64,000 bases of DNA. Origin: MWCO01 sp964488865 (GTDB taxonomy: Bacteria > Myxococcota_A > Polyangia > Polyangiales > Polyangiaceae). The stretch is taken from positions 1 to 64,000 of the forward strand of contig CAZAWR010000016.1 in the NCBI GenBank assembly GCA_964488865.1, written 5' to 3'. Made by a program: the position numbers and the translations under genes. Shown piece by piece: positions 1 through 8,672 of this stretch. The notes under the pieces are model-generated. The model saw nothing but the letters and a program-made list of their open reading frames with translations. It ran no database searches and was not told the origin of the DNA. The first letter of the stretch is position 1, and every line of letters begins with the position of its first letter.

Positions 1-107
1 CGGTCGTGGGGATTGCAAGCCCTCGACCCCGGCACCCAAAACGCCTCGCCTTCGGTTCGGATAGCCCCAAACCCAAGCACGTCCTTCGAACATCGCTTGA
101 TTTGGGC

Positions 108-1001
108 CTAGAACACGACGTACGCGTCGAGCTCCGGGATCCAGGACCGTTCCTTGCGAACGAACTGCAAGCCGGGGACGCTCCAATGCCCGTATCCCAC
201 CCCCGCCCGCACCCGGAGGATGCCCCAGGTCCAAAGCACCGAGGGAACAAGGCTCCAGGCGTGCGGAAAGTCGAAGGCGTCGCGCCTGCCCCCACCGTGC
301 ACCTCGACGCTCGTGTATTCGTCCGGATCGAGCCGAACGTAGCCCCGACCGTGCAAGTGCTGAAAGACCAGGTACCTCGCGTGCAACACGAGGGCGGTGG
401 CGGGCGTGAGCCGGAACTCCTCCGTCGTGGTCAGTTGCAGGTTGCTGACAGCCCCTGCAGCCGTCCCGTCGAACGCGTCCACGTTGATCTCGCCGTCCAC
501 CCAAACGTTGGTGTAGATGGCGCCGACGCTCGCCGTCACGCGGTCGGAACACCGCGAGGAGGCGAGCATCTCGAACGAAGCGACGCTCAACGTGCCGGTG
601 CCGAGGTGTTGGTCGAGAAGCTCCAAGTTGCCGGCGTCGATGTGGAAGGCGCTGGCCTTCGAGGCAAGCGCCCAGCGACCCTCGCGGAACCATCGCCACT
701 TCACCTGGGCGTTGGCGACCCGCAGCGCCCACATCCACCAGTACGTGCCGACGTCCACGGCATCGAAGGGCGCGTAGTCGGCTCGCCACAAGCCGACGCG
801 GAAGTGCGAGGCCGGCAACGTGTGGGCGGTGTCGTCCGTCACGCGCGGCAGTGACTCGGGCGACTCCGTTGGCTCTGGAGGTTTCGACTCTTCGGCGCGA
901 GCCGTCGTACACGCCGCGAGCCACGCCGTCAGCCACGCCAGGCGACGGAGCCAAGCCCGTGCGTCTAGAATTGCAGCGTGGAGTCGCCGTTCCCCGTGCA
1001 T
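108..1001 (-). CDS. Putative outer-membrane or periplasmic protein of unknown function
   Basis: A 297-residue protein with a hydrophobic Leu/Ala/Trp-rich N-terminus ending near TARAEE that could be a signal peptide. The body alternates aromatic and polar residues and the chain ends in Tyr-Val-Val-Phe, the aromatic C-terminus common in outer-membrane beta-barrels. I do not recognise the family. The ATG at 1001 lies inside the preceding gene, which ends at 965, so the two overlap by 37 bases and are probably cotranscribed. A later start just before the hydrophobic segment is possible but no good ATG/GTG is seen there. Barrel topology is inferred only from composition. Confidence 0.6.
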   Translation of the reverse strand: MHGERRLHAAILDARAWLRRLAWLTAWLAACTTARAEESKPPEPTESPESLPRVTDDTAHTLPASHFRVGLWRADYAPFDAVDVGTYWWMWALRVANAQVKWRWFREGRWALASKASAFHIDAGNLELLDQHLGTGTLSVASFEMLASSRCSDRVTASVGAIYTNVWVDGEINVDAFDGTAAGAVSNLQLTTTEEFRLTPATALVLHARYLVFQHLHGRGYVRLDPDEYTSVEVHGGGRRDAFDFPHAWSLVPSVLWTWGILRVRAGVGYGHWSVPGLQFVRKERSWIPELDAYVVF

Positions 1002-1807
1002 GTCCTCTCCACCAAATCGCAGCTGTACGTCCCGTTGCGCCCTCGAACGCCGATCAGACGGGCGGCCTCGTAGGAGAGCACGATGTCCCCCCCCGCCTCG
1101 GGGATCGCGCTGTGGGGCACCCTGACCTCCACGAGCGACCCCGACACCCTGAAGTCGATCCGCGCATGAAAAGACTGCTCGTCCACCTCCACGTCGAGAT
1201 CCAGCATGACGAGCACCGGCAGGCTGCCCACCTCGTCGAACCCCAACCCTTCCCCCATGTGAATGGAAATCGCCGCCGACGTGTCACGGCCCGTGTCCAA
1301 GAGAACCCGACGGCCGTCGAACGGGTACTTGCACCCTCGCGCATCGCCCCAGGCCACCGGATCAGGACCTCCAGGAGTGAACGTGGCCCGCAACTCGAGG
1401 ACGCCGTTCTTCTCCTCGTCGGGCGCCTTGCTGTCCCATCCGGCGCAGATCCTCCGAACGACCGCGTAGCCGTCGTCGAGCACCTTCAGCGCGTCCTGCC
1501 GGGTGCCGACGTCTTCGCCCAACGACCGGGTCTCGTAGTCGGTTCGAAAGCCGTCTCGCAGCGCATCCACGATCTCTCGCGCGAGAGGTGGACCGACGTC
1601 TTCCAGCTCTTGTCGATGCTGGGCGTAGTACGCAAGGGATTCGGTCAGCACGGTCTGGTCGACGATGCCGTCCGGGTCTTCGTAGGCGGCCACGGTTTGG
1701 CTCACGTCCGGTGGATGCTGCTCGGGCAAGGGCTTCACGCCGCACGACGACAACGCTGCCATGCCGCACCCGGCGCATAGCGCGACGACGTTCTTCAAGG
1801 GTCTCAT
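965..1807 (-). CDS. Predicted lipoprotein, unknown function
   Basis: A 280-residue protein starting MRPLKN, followed by a hydrophobic stretch and the lipobox-like LSSCG, so it is probably a lipid-anchored periplasmic or outer-membrane protein. The ATG at 1807 overlaps the TGA of the cation ATPase gene in an ATGA arrangement, which fixes the start and indicates translational coupling; upstream in-frame sequence is only the antisense of the ATPase gene. Four Cys residues lie in the last third. The family is not recognised. Being coupled to a P-type ATPase and an envelope protein, it may serve that transporter, but this is inference. Confidence 0.7.
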   Translation of the reverse strand: MRPLKNVVALCAGCGMAALSSCGVKPLPEQHPPDVSQTVAAYEDPDGIVDQTVLTESLAYYAQHRQELEDVGPPLAREIVDALRDGFRTDYETRSLGEDVGTRQDALKVLDDGYAVVRRICAGWDSKAPDEEKNGVLELRATFTPGGPDPVAWGDARGCKYPFDGRRVLLDTGRDTSAAISIHMGEGLGFDEVGSLPVLVMLDLDVEVDEQSFHARIDFRVSGSLVEVRVPHSAIPEAGGDIVLSYEAARLIGVRGRNGTYSCDLVERTCTGNGDSTLQF

Positions 1808-4509
1808 GCGTTGGGGAGACCGTTCTCGTCTCCTCGGCCGCGCAACAGCTTGAGGACCTCCGTAGCGAGAAGGACCGTGACCGCCACGGCGGCAAGGATC
1901 CCGAAGTCTCGGGCTCCGACCGGCGCGGTTCCGAGCAAGCTGCGCATGAAGGGCACGTACAGGGCCGCCACGTGAAGTCCGAAGGCCGCGAGCACCCCGC
2001 CCACCAGAACCCGGTTGCGGCTCAGCGGGACCAGGAACGCCGACACCCGCTCGGAACGGCACCCGAACACGAGCACGTTCTGAAAGAGCACCATGAGCAG
2101 CAGCAAGATGTTGCGCGATGGCTCCTCCTCGTTGCGCTCGAGCAGCCACAGCCATGCCGCGAAGCTCACCCCGCCCATCCACAACCCGGACACGAGCGTC
2201 TGCTGCAGCATGACGCGGTCGAATATCCCCTCCGTCGGCTTGCGCGGCGGCCGACGCATCGCCCCCGGCTCGCCACCCTCGAACGCGAGCGCCACGTCTT
2301 GGATCCCGTTCGTCACGAGGTTGAGCCAGAGAATCTGAACGGGAAGCAACGGCAGGGGCTTGCCCGTCCCCACGGCGAGCAAGAACAACAAGATCTCCGC
2401 GAACCCCGTCGCCACGAGAAGGTAGATCACCTTGCGAACGTTGTCGTAAGCGTGCCTTCCCTCCTCCACGCCCTCGACGATCGATGCGAAGTTGTCGTCC
2501 GTCACGATGATCGAGGCGGTGTCCTTCGCGAGGTCCGTCCCGGAACCCATCGCGACACCAATGTTCGCCGCGCGCATGGCGGGGGCGTCGTTCACCCCAT
2601 CGCCCGTGACGGCGACGAAGTGTCCGAGCTCACGCATCGCTTGTACGATGTAAAGCTTCTGCAACGGCGCCACGCGTGCGAACACATGCACGTCTCGCAC
2701 AAGCTCGACGAAGGCGGGGTCCGTGCCCGTCTCGACGTCGGGAAGGTCGGTTCCGATGACCACGCGCTCGTTCTCGCCCACGATGCCGAGGTCCCTGGCG
2801 ATGGCGAGGGCGGTGGCTGGATGATCGCCGGTGACCATCGCGACCTGGACCCCAGCCCGACGACAAGCCTCGACGGCCTTCTTCGCCTCGGGGCGCAGGG
2901 GATCGAGCATGCCGATGAGACCCAGCAACGCGAGGCGAGGGAGCGTTTCCTCCGTGAGGGGCTCACCGGCCTGGCCTTCCTCACGAACCCCGCGCGCAGC
3001 GGCGAGCACGCGTAGCCCTTCCGCGGCCATCTCCTCGGCGTGCTTCGTCATGGACGGCACGTCCAGACCTTCGCACCGCGCGAGTACGGTCTCCACCGCA
3101 CCCTTGACGTACACCACCTCCCGACCGTCTTCTCGACGAGCCACCGCTGCGTACTTGCGCTCCGATTCGAAGGGAATCGAGCCCACGACGTCCTCCTCCG
3201 AGCGGAGGCTGTCCATGGGAAGCTTCAGCTTGAGCCCGAGCGAGAGCAGCGCGACGTCGACCGCGTCTCCGGCGTGCTTCCATTCATCCCCCTCCTTGCG
3301 CAGGGCGGCCTCGTTGCAGATGACGACCGCTCGTGCAAGGTCCTCGGCGCCGCGTCGGAGCGCTTCGCTGCCGTCCTCGAGGACGACCTCGCCCTTGTCC
3401 GAGTACCCCTCCCCGGTGACTTCGAGCGGCTCTCCCGAGGGAAGCAGCAGGCGGCGCACGGTCTGCTGGTTCACGGTGAGGGTTCCCGTCTTGTCGCTCG
3501 CGATGAGGGTGCAACTCCCCAGCCCTTCTACCGCCGTCATCTTCCGCACGATCACGCGGCGCTCCGCCATGCGCCGAACCGCCACGGACAACGCGACGGT
3601 CATGGCTACCGGCAGGCCCTCGGGGATCGCGGACACGGCGAGTGCCACGGCCAAGAAGAAGACCTGCACGAGGGGAGTTCCCTTGAGAACCGCGACCAGC
3701 ACTAGCGTTGCAGACGCGGCCAGCACGATGAAGCTGATCGCGTGGACGAAGCGCTCCATGCGCACGACCAAGGGGGGTTTGGTGGCCTTCGTTCCCACGG
3801 TCGCTTCGGCGATCCGCCCGATCTCGGTGCGGCTTCCCGTAGCCACCACGACCCCGCGTGCCCGCCCCGAGACGACCGTGGCGCCAGCGAACGAGCAGCT
3901 TGCGCGGTCGCCGAGAGCGGCATCCGCAGCCACGGCGTCGATTCGCTTCTCCGACGCGATCGACTCTCCCGTGAGGAACGACTCGTCCACCGTCACGCCG
4001 TTCTGCTCCAGAATGCGCACGTCCGCGGGAACCCGGTCGCCCGACTCGAGCGAAATGACGTCACCCGGGACCAGATCCTCGGCGTCCAGGGAGACGTCCT
4101 GGCCGTCGCGACGGACCCGGGCGGTGATGCGCAACATGCGTTGCAGGGCGGCCGCGCTCTGCTCGGCTCGCCATTCCTGCCAGGTCCCCAAGACGCTGTT
4201 GAGCAAGATGACGAAGGCGATGAAGCCCGCGTCCTTCACGTCGCCCGTGGCGATGGACAGCACAGCCGCCGCCAGCAGGATGTAGATGAGCGGGCTTTTT
4301 AGCTGGTGCAGGACGATGGACAGGAGCGAAGGCGGTTGCTTCTCGGGCAGCGCGTTCGTCCCGTACGTCGCCCGGCGTCGCGCTACTTCCGCGCCGTCGA
4401 GACCCGAGGCGTTGGTGTCGAGGTGGTCGAGGACTTGGGAGGGCGCCAGGGCGTGCCAGGCGACAAGTTCAGTGCGATCGGTCGTGCCGGTTTCCTTCGT
4501 TCCGCCCAT
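1804..4509 (-). CDS. P2-type cation-transporting ATPase
   Basis: A 901-residue P-type ATPase of the calcium/magnesium-like P2 group that would move a cation across the inner membrane using ATP. Visible in order: the N-terminal cation-ATPase domain (about 15-85), TGES of the actuator domain (about 180), the PEGLP membrane motif (about 296), the phosphorylated aspartate in DKTGT (about 339), and GDGVNDAP of the phosphorylation domain (about 636). Membrane segment 6 reads NLVTNGIQD (about 730), where classical Ca pumps of the SERCA type have NLVTDGLP, so one usual Ca ligand Asp is Asn. The substrate is therefore left open. It is first gene of a leftward operon with two coupled envelope proteins. 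Confidence 0.93.
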   Translation of the reverse strand: MGGTKETGTTDRTELVAWHALAPSQVLDHLDTNASGLDGAEVARRRATYGTNALPEKQPPSLLSIVLHQLKSPLIYILLAAAVLSIATGDVKDAGFIAFVILLNSVLGTWQEWRAEQSAAALQRMLRITARVRRDGQDVSLDAEDLVPGDVISLESGDRVPADVRILEQNGVTVDESFLTGESIASEKRIDAVAADAALGDRASCSFAGATVVSGRARGVVVATGSRTEIGRIAEATVGTKATKPPLVVRMERFVHAISFIVLAASATLVLVAVLKGTPLVQVFFLAVALAVSAIPEGLPVAMTVALSVAVRRMAERRVIVRKMTAVEGLGSCTLIASDKTGTLTVNQQTVRRLLLPSGEPLEVTGEGYSDKGEVVLEDGSEALRRGAEDLARAVVICNEAALRKEGDEWKHAGDAVDVALLSLGLKLKLPMDSLRSEEDVVGSIPFESERKYAAVARREDGREVVYVKGAVETVLARCEGLDVPSMTKHAEEMAAEGLRVLAAARGVREEGQAGEPLTEETLPRLALLGLIGMLDPLRPEAKKAVEACRRAGVQVAMVTGDHPATALAIARDLGIVGENERVVIGTDLPDVETGTDPAFVELVRDVHVFARVAPLQKLYIVQAMRELGHFVAVTGDGVNDAPAMRAANIGVAMGSGTDLAKDTASIIVTDDNFASIVEGVEEGRHAYDNVRKVIYLLVATGFAEILLFLLAVGTGKPLPLLPVQILWLNLVTNGIQDVALAFEGGEPGAMRRPPRKPTEGIFDRVMLQQTLVSGLWMGGVSFAAWLWLLERNEEEPSRNILLLLMVLFQNVLVFGCRSERVSAFLVPLSRNRVLVGGVLAAFGLHVAALYVPFMRSLLGTAPVGARDFGILAAVAVTVLLATEVLKLLRGRGDENGLPNA

Positions 4510-4653
4510 GATGCCCCCCTCCGGTGTACAGATCAGCCGCGAGCACTCTTGCAGTCATGCCGCGTCCGAGCAAGGAGCGATGGGTTTGTGGTGGCCGAGT
4601 GATCCGCGCGATGCCCACATGACTCACGCGGAAAGGTTAGCGGGATGGCGGCG

Positions 4654-4977
4654 TCACGCCGTGGGCGAGGTCGGCCCCGAGGGCTGCGCGGCCTTGATCT
4701 TGGCCGACACCCTCGTCGTGACCGTCTCTTCCAAGTTCTCGACGGGCCCGCGGATCGCGGCGATGTCCGCGGCTGTCCCCGTGGAGTGCTCGAGCACCGC
4801 GAGCACGGCGCGCACGACCGAGATCCATGCGTTGCGAGCCTGGAGAACCTTCAGTCCGCGCTCCGGGTCCGTGCCCTTGACCTGCGAGCTCTTGTCCTGC
4901 ACCGCCGTGCCGAGCGCGGCTGCCGCCTCCTGCCAGCCATCCAGAATCTGCTGCCCCGTGACCGACGAGGTCAGGCG
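4654..4977 (-). pseudogene. C-terminal remnant of an unidentified protein
   Basis: About 100 residues ending at the TGA at 4654 read like real protein (helical, rich in Ala, Val and Glu, with segments such as ILDGWQEAAAALGTAVQD). The reading frame continues upstream without a stop, but from 4981 it enters a 43-bp tandem repeat that translates into Arg/Pro-rich nonsense and has no credible start. I read this as the surviving C-terminus of a gene whose N-terminus was replaced by the repeat. The family is not recognised. An intact gene starting within the repeat cannot be ruled out. Confidence 0.4.
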
Positions 4978-4980
4978 CAG

Positions 4981-5140
4981 CCGGCGTGGGGCTGCGCGAG
5001 GTGGCATCGCCCGGGATCGCATCCCGGCGTAGGGCTGCGCGAGGTGGCATCGCCTGGGATCGCATCCCGGCGTGGGGCTGCTCGAGTTGGCATCGCCCGG
5101 GATCGCATCCCGGTGTTGGCCTCCGCGAGGAGGCTTGGGG
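4981..5140. repeat. Tandem 43-bp repeat with internal palindrome, three full copies and a partial fourth
   Basis: Units begin at 4981, 5024, 5067 and 5110, exactly 43 bases apart. The first three are nearly identical and the fourth diverges after about 30 bases. Each unit carries the inverted repeat CGGGATCGCATCCCG, a six-base stem with a three-base loop. A period of 43 is not a multiple of three, so the array cannot encode a repeated peptide in one frame. It borders the remnant ORF at 4654-4977 and lies upstream of the diguanylate cyclase gene. Confidence 0.85.
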
Positions 5141-5293
5141 ACGGATGCCGTGCGTCCTATTCCCTGTCGCATTGGGGAGCCCGCACGAGGAAGGTTCCGC
5201 TGGGGAATATGCCAAGGGGGCAGCGGGTTGGCGGATGATAGAGAGGACAGGTCGTCATGATGCAACGTCGCGCCAACCCGCCACGGAGATCGA

Positions 5294-6175
5294 GTGCGTG
5301 AAGCCATCTTCTGGCTGATTGGGAATCGGCGCGACGCACCGCCGGCCCCTCCGCCCCGCGGATCCGCGTGGGTCGTTCTTCTTGTGTCCGTGGTGGCCAT
5401 TCTGGCCATCGATTCCGTGGGCTATCTCACGCACGGCGAGTTCCACCTCGAACTGTTCTACGTGTTTCCGGTGGGAGCGATCGCGTGGTGGCACGGGCGG
5501 AGCGCGGCCATGACGGTGGGAGTACTGACGGCGATTTCATGGTACCTCACCGATGGAATCGTGGGCCAGCAGCACGGGCATGCGTTGGTTCCTGTGTTCA
5601 ACGCCCTGATCCGCGTCGCCTTCTTCGCGTGGGTCGCCTATGCGCTGGATCGGCTGCACCGTGCGTTGGAGCGCGAGAGGTGGCTCGCGAGCCGGGATGG
5701 CCTGACCGAAGTGCTCAACGACCGTGCCTTCTACGCAGCGCTCGACCACGAAATCCATCGGTCCCGCAGGTACGGGTCCGTGTTTTCGATCGCGTACCTC
5801 GACGTGGACCATTTCAAGGACATCAACGACCGGTTAGGTCACCAGGCGGGCGACGACGTGCTGCGTGAGATCGCCGCGACGCTCCAGACGAATACGCGCG
5901 CCACGGACACGGTCGCGCGCGTCGGGGGCGACGAGTTCGCGCTTCTCTTGCCCGAAACGGACGCCGATTCCGCCCTCGCGGTCGTCGAAAATCTCCGGTC
6001 TGCCCTGCGTGACGCGAGGGGTGCGGGGACAGCCACGGTGAGCATGGGAGTCGCGACGTTCGAGCGACCCCCTCGGGACCTCAACGAGGCGCTCGAGCGT
6101 GCGGATGCGATGATGTACGAGAGCAAACGCGGAGGCAGGGACATGGTGCGCCTGGAGGTTGCCTCCGTCCGTTGA
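5294..6175 (+). CDS. Membrane-anchored diguanylate cyclase (GGDEF)
   Basis: A 293-residue enzyme expected to make the second messenger cyclic di-GMP from two GTP. Residues about 25-120 are hydrophobic with four or so membrane segments, acting as anchor or sensor. The catalytic domain (about 130-290) has an intact GGDEF signature at 211-215 and, five residues before it, RATD (202-205), which fits the RxxD product-inhibition site. Start is GTG with a GGAG sequence six bases upstream. The N-terminal membrane region matches no sensor domain I can name. It is probably cotranscribed with the HEAT-like gene 31 bases downstream. Confidence 0.93.
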   Translation: MREAIFWLIGNRRDAPPAPPPRGSAWVVLLVSVVAILAIDSVGYLTHGEFHLELFYVFPVGAIAWWHGRSAAMTVGVLTAISWYLTDGIVGQQHGHALVPVFNALIRVAFFAWVAYALDRLHRALERERWLASRDGLTEVLNDRAFYAALDHEIHRSRRYGSVFSIAYLDVDHFKDINDRLGHQAGDDVLREIAATLQTNTRATDTVARVGGDEFALLLPETDADSALAVVENLRSALRDARGAGTATVSMGVATFERPPRDLNEALERADAMMYESKRGGRDMVRLEVASVR

Positions 6176-6206
6176 CTTCCCACCGACGAAATCCGAGCCT
6201 CCCATC

Positions 6207-7010
6207 GTGAAGCGAAGCGACCTGCACGCCAAGCTGGCTGCGATCATCGATGACCCCGAGCGCGTGGAGTCTTTCCTCGTCGAACGCTCGGGATTGCCCG
6301 GGCCGCGCGCCAACCTCGAGCTTGCCGAAGCCTTCTCCGACCGCGCCACCGCGCTCGCAGCGGACCCCGCCTGGTTGGAAACGATCCTGCGCTGGGCTTC
6401 CATCCCCGCGCTCGAGGCCCCCACCAACCACCCCAAGGAGTTCCTGCCCTTCGTCGCCGTGCAAGCGCTTGGGGCGGTTCATGCCTCGTGCGACGAAAAA
6501 AGCCGTTCCGCGATCGAGGGGCTGCTGCGTATTGCCGCCCACGACACGCGCTGGCGAATGCGTGAGGCTTGCGCCTTCGGGTTGCAGCGCATTGGGACGG
6601 CGTCGTTTCCCGACCTGCGGGCGTTGCTGCAGGGCTGGATGGAGGAGCCTTCGCTGCTCGGTCTTCGTGCGGTGCTCGCAGGACTGGCCCATCCCCCCCT
6701 GCTCGAGGACGCTGCGGCGGTGACGTTCGCGCTCGAATCTGCCGAAGTGGCGCTTACGACCTTGCTCGCGTCGCCGGAAGGGCCGACGGAACCTGCCAAG
6801 GCGCTGCGCAAGGCGCTCGAGTTCGCGCCTTCGGTGTTCGTGGCGGCTGACCCTGTCCACGGGTTTCCGATGCTCGAGCGGTGGGCCGACCGGGGGCGGC
6901 TCGAGGTCGCCAAGATCGTGGCTGCGAATTTGCGAAAGGCTCGGCTCGCGCGCCGCTTCCCCGACGAGGTGCAGGAGGTGGGGATGCGGCTGGAGGCTGG
7001 GTTGGCGTGA
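6207..7010 (+). CDS. HEAT-repeat-like protein of unknown function
   Basis: A 267-residue, almost wholly helical protein rich in Leu and Ala, with repeated helix pairs of roughly 35 residues (for example WRMREACAFGLQRIG) that resemble HEAT/armadillo repeats, as in scaffold proteins. I chose the GTG at 6207 because a longer frame from a TTG at 6159 overlaps the end of the diguanylate cyclase gene and adds only Pro-rich residues. No catalytic motif is visible. Its place right after a diguanylate cyclase suggests a shared transcript, not a proven shared function. Confidence 0.65.
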   Translation: MKRSDLHAKLAAIIDDPERVESFLVERSGLPGPRANLELAEAFSDRATALAADPAWLETILRWASIPALEAPTNHPKEFLPFVAVQALGAVHASCDEKSRSAIEGLLRIAAHDTRWRMREACAFGLQRIGTASFPDLRALLQGWMEEPSLLGLRAVLAGLAHPPLLEDAAAVTFALESAEVALTTLLASPEGPTEPAKALRKALEFAPSVFVAADPVHGFPMLERWADRGRLEVAKIVAANLRKARLARRFPDEVQEVGMRLEAGLA

Positions 7011-7117
7011 GCGGTCACCTGTCCGGCTCGCGGACGAGTGTCGCGTCCGCCTACCGTCCGAGACCCTTTGCACACCGAGAAACGAGCGTGGCACGCCGCG
7101 TGCTCCCGCCGTGAACC

Positions 7118-7276
7118 ATGCCTCGCACTGCAGAGAAAGCCGTTCCTTCCAAAGCGCCCCCGATCACCCTGGTGGAGCTTCTGTGCGGCGTGTTTCCCTT
7201 GCGTGTCGAGCGTCCCCGGCGCCCCAAGAAGCAGTCACACGTCGACAAGGTGCCGCGACGGGATGACCGGCTGTAG
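7118..7276 (+). CDS. Possible 52-residue peptide, convergent with the radical SAM gene
   Basis: An ATG-started ORF of 52 codons (MPRTAEKAVPSKAPP, then a hydrophobic core LVELLCGVFPL and a basic tail). It overlaps the 3' end of the radical SAM gene by 42 bases on the opposite strand. There is no convincing ribosome binding site, and third-position G+C is lower than in neighbouring genes, so it may not be expressed. It is listed because small leader-like peptides beside radical SAM/SPASM enzymes can be modification substrates. This is a weak call. Confidence 0.2.
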   Translation: MPRTAEKAVPSKAPPITLVELLCGVFPLRVERPRRPKKQSHVDKVPRRDDRL

Positions 7277-8578
7277 CGCCGCCGGCCCTTCGATTCCGCG
7301 CGCATGCGCCTCGGCCAGCAAGTGCGGGGCGGGCCACTCGAGCGCCGTGACCCGGTCCTCCGCGAGCATCTCCGAAATAACCTGCACGCGCCAGGGGCCG
7401 CACACGGGAACGTCGCCATCGCCCGTGTATTGCAGGTTCTCCGAGCGACACCCGCCGCCGCACAGCGTGGCGAGCGGGCAGTCCTTGCACAGCGGCAACG
7501 TGCCGACGGGGCGTGCGCTCGCCCGAAGGCTGTGGAGCCCCTCGGCGAACGTCATGGTTCGAAGGTCTCCCACGCGCTCTTCCATCTTGAAGCACGTGAA
7601 CAGCGTGCCGTCCGAGCGAACGTGCAGGTGATGGCCGAGCGCGCACGAGCAGCCTTCGCGCCTTTCGGCCAGGGGACTCGTCTCCGGTGCCGCGATGGTC
7701 TCGCCGGCTTCGAAGGCGATCCGGTCGAGGGCCTGCTCGAGCTGCGCACGCGATGCAAACAGGTGTGCGCCTCGCTCCCGACCGGACAGGTACGGGATGC
7801 CGAGGGCGATCGGCGTCCCTGGTGGAAGCAAGCGACGCAGCTCGGTGAGGTGCTCGGTGGCGTCGTCGATTTGGTCCGGCAGGAGCATCAAGTCGATGCT
7901 GGGAGGCGGACCGAAGCGGGCGAGCGTGCAGATGCCTTCGACCACGGAGTCGAACCGGGGCGCGCCGGAGACGCGGTCGCACACCTGCGCGGTGGCGCCA
8001 GCGAGCGACACGCGAACCTGTGCTCCCTTCATGCAGAGCGCGCCCAGTCGGGAAGCGATCGTCTCGTCCTTGAGCAGCAAGCCGTTGGTGAAGACCGTGA
8101 GGATCAGACGGTGCTGCACGATGTGTTCGGCAAGGTCGACGGCCCACGGGACGAGCAGCGGCTCTCCGCCGAGCAGGGCCACGCGGGTGCCGGGGCCATG
8201 CACCGCGGCGACGTCGTCGACGACGCGCATGAGGGTGTCCCGATCGACCTCGCCGTGGCGAGCCGAGCCGGAGTTGGTGCAGCAGTAGGCGCAGGCGAGG
8301 TTGCAGGCGTTGGTCAGCTGGATCTGGACGGAAGGGGAGGGGGGCTTGGCCTGTCGGGGAGGGCCGCCGAAGCCGTGTTTGCGAAGCGACTCCACCAGCG
8401 CCTCCGGGAGGGATGTCGGATGAGATCCGTTCATCGCGCCGGTCACGTCCTGTACGTGTTGCTTCGGGATGCGGCAGAACAACGTGTGCGAGCGGGAGAC
8501 CAGGAGCGCGCCGCTCGACAAGGGCATCAGGACGCAATCATTCGGGAAGAGGCCATGGATGCTGTCGTGACTCGTCAT
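7235..8578 (-). CDS. Radical SAM/SPASM protein with possible N-terminal RRE-like domain
   Basis: A 447-residue protein. The radical SAM cluster motif is CNLACAYC (Cys 92, 96, 99), followed by GGEPLL. The C-terminal third has a SPASM-type set of Cys (CSCALGHHLHVRSDGTLFTC, then CKDCPLATLCGGGC) for auxiliary iron-sulfur clusters. Such enzymes commonly modify peptides. The first 75 residues (about 10-70) have the size and position of a PqqD-like peptide-recognition domain; that part is inference. The start at 8578 has AGGGGAG just upstream. No clear precursor peptide or other maturation gene is next to it. Confidence 0.85.
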   Translation of the reverse strand: MTSHDSIHGLFPNDCVLMPLSSGALLVSRSHTLFCRIPKQHVQDVTGAMNGSHPTSLPEALVESLRKHGFGGPPRQAKPPSPSVQIQLTNACNLACAYCCTNSGSARHGEVDRDTLMRVVDDVAAVHGPGTRVALLGGEPLLVPWAVDLAEHIVQHRLILTVFTNGLLLKDETIASRLGALCMKGAQVRVSLAGATAQVCDRVSGAPRFDSVVEGICTLARFGPPPSIDLMLLPDQIDDATEHLTELRRLLPPGTPIALGIPYLSGRERGAHLFASRAQLEQALDRIAFEAGETIAAPETSPLAERREGCSCALGHHLHVRSDGTLFTCFKMEERVGDLRTMTFAEGLHSLRASARPVGTLPLCKDCPLATLCGGGCRSENLQYTGDGDVPVCGPWRVQVISEMLAEDRVTALEWPAPHLLAEAHARGIEGPAALQPVIPSRHLVDV

Positions 8579-8672
8579 GCTCCCCTATTCGTCAACCGCC
8601 GTGGGATGCGCGTCAAGGTCTGCGTTGTCCCATGGAAACGATCGATTGCGCCGCCCGGGGCCCCCCCGCATA

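Noticed and set aside
1..107. Feature at the left edge
   Set aside because: Nothing beyond the sequence after the first gene's stop codon could be recognised.
4981..5140. CRISPR-like array
   Set aside because: The units are directly tandem with no unique spacers, only three to four copies, and no cas genes nearby.
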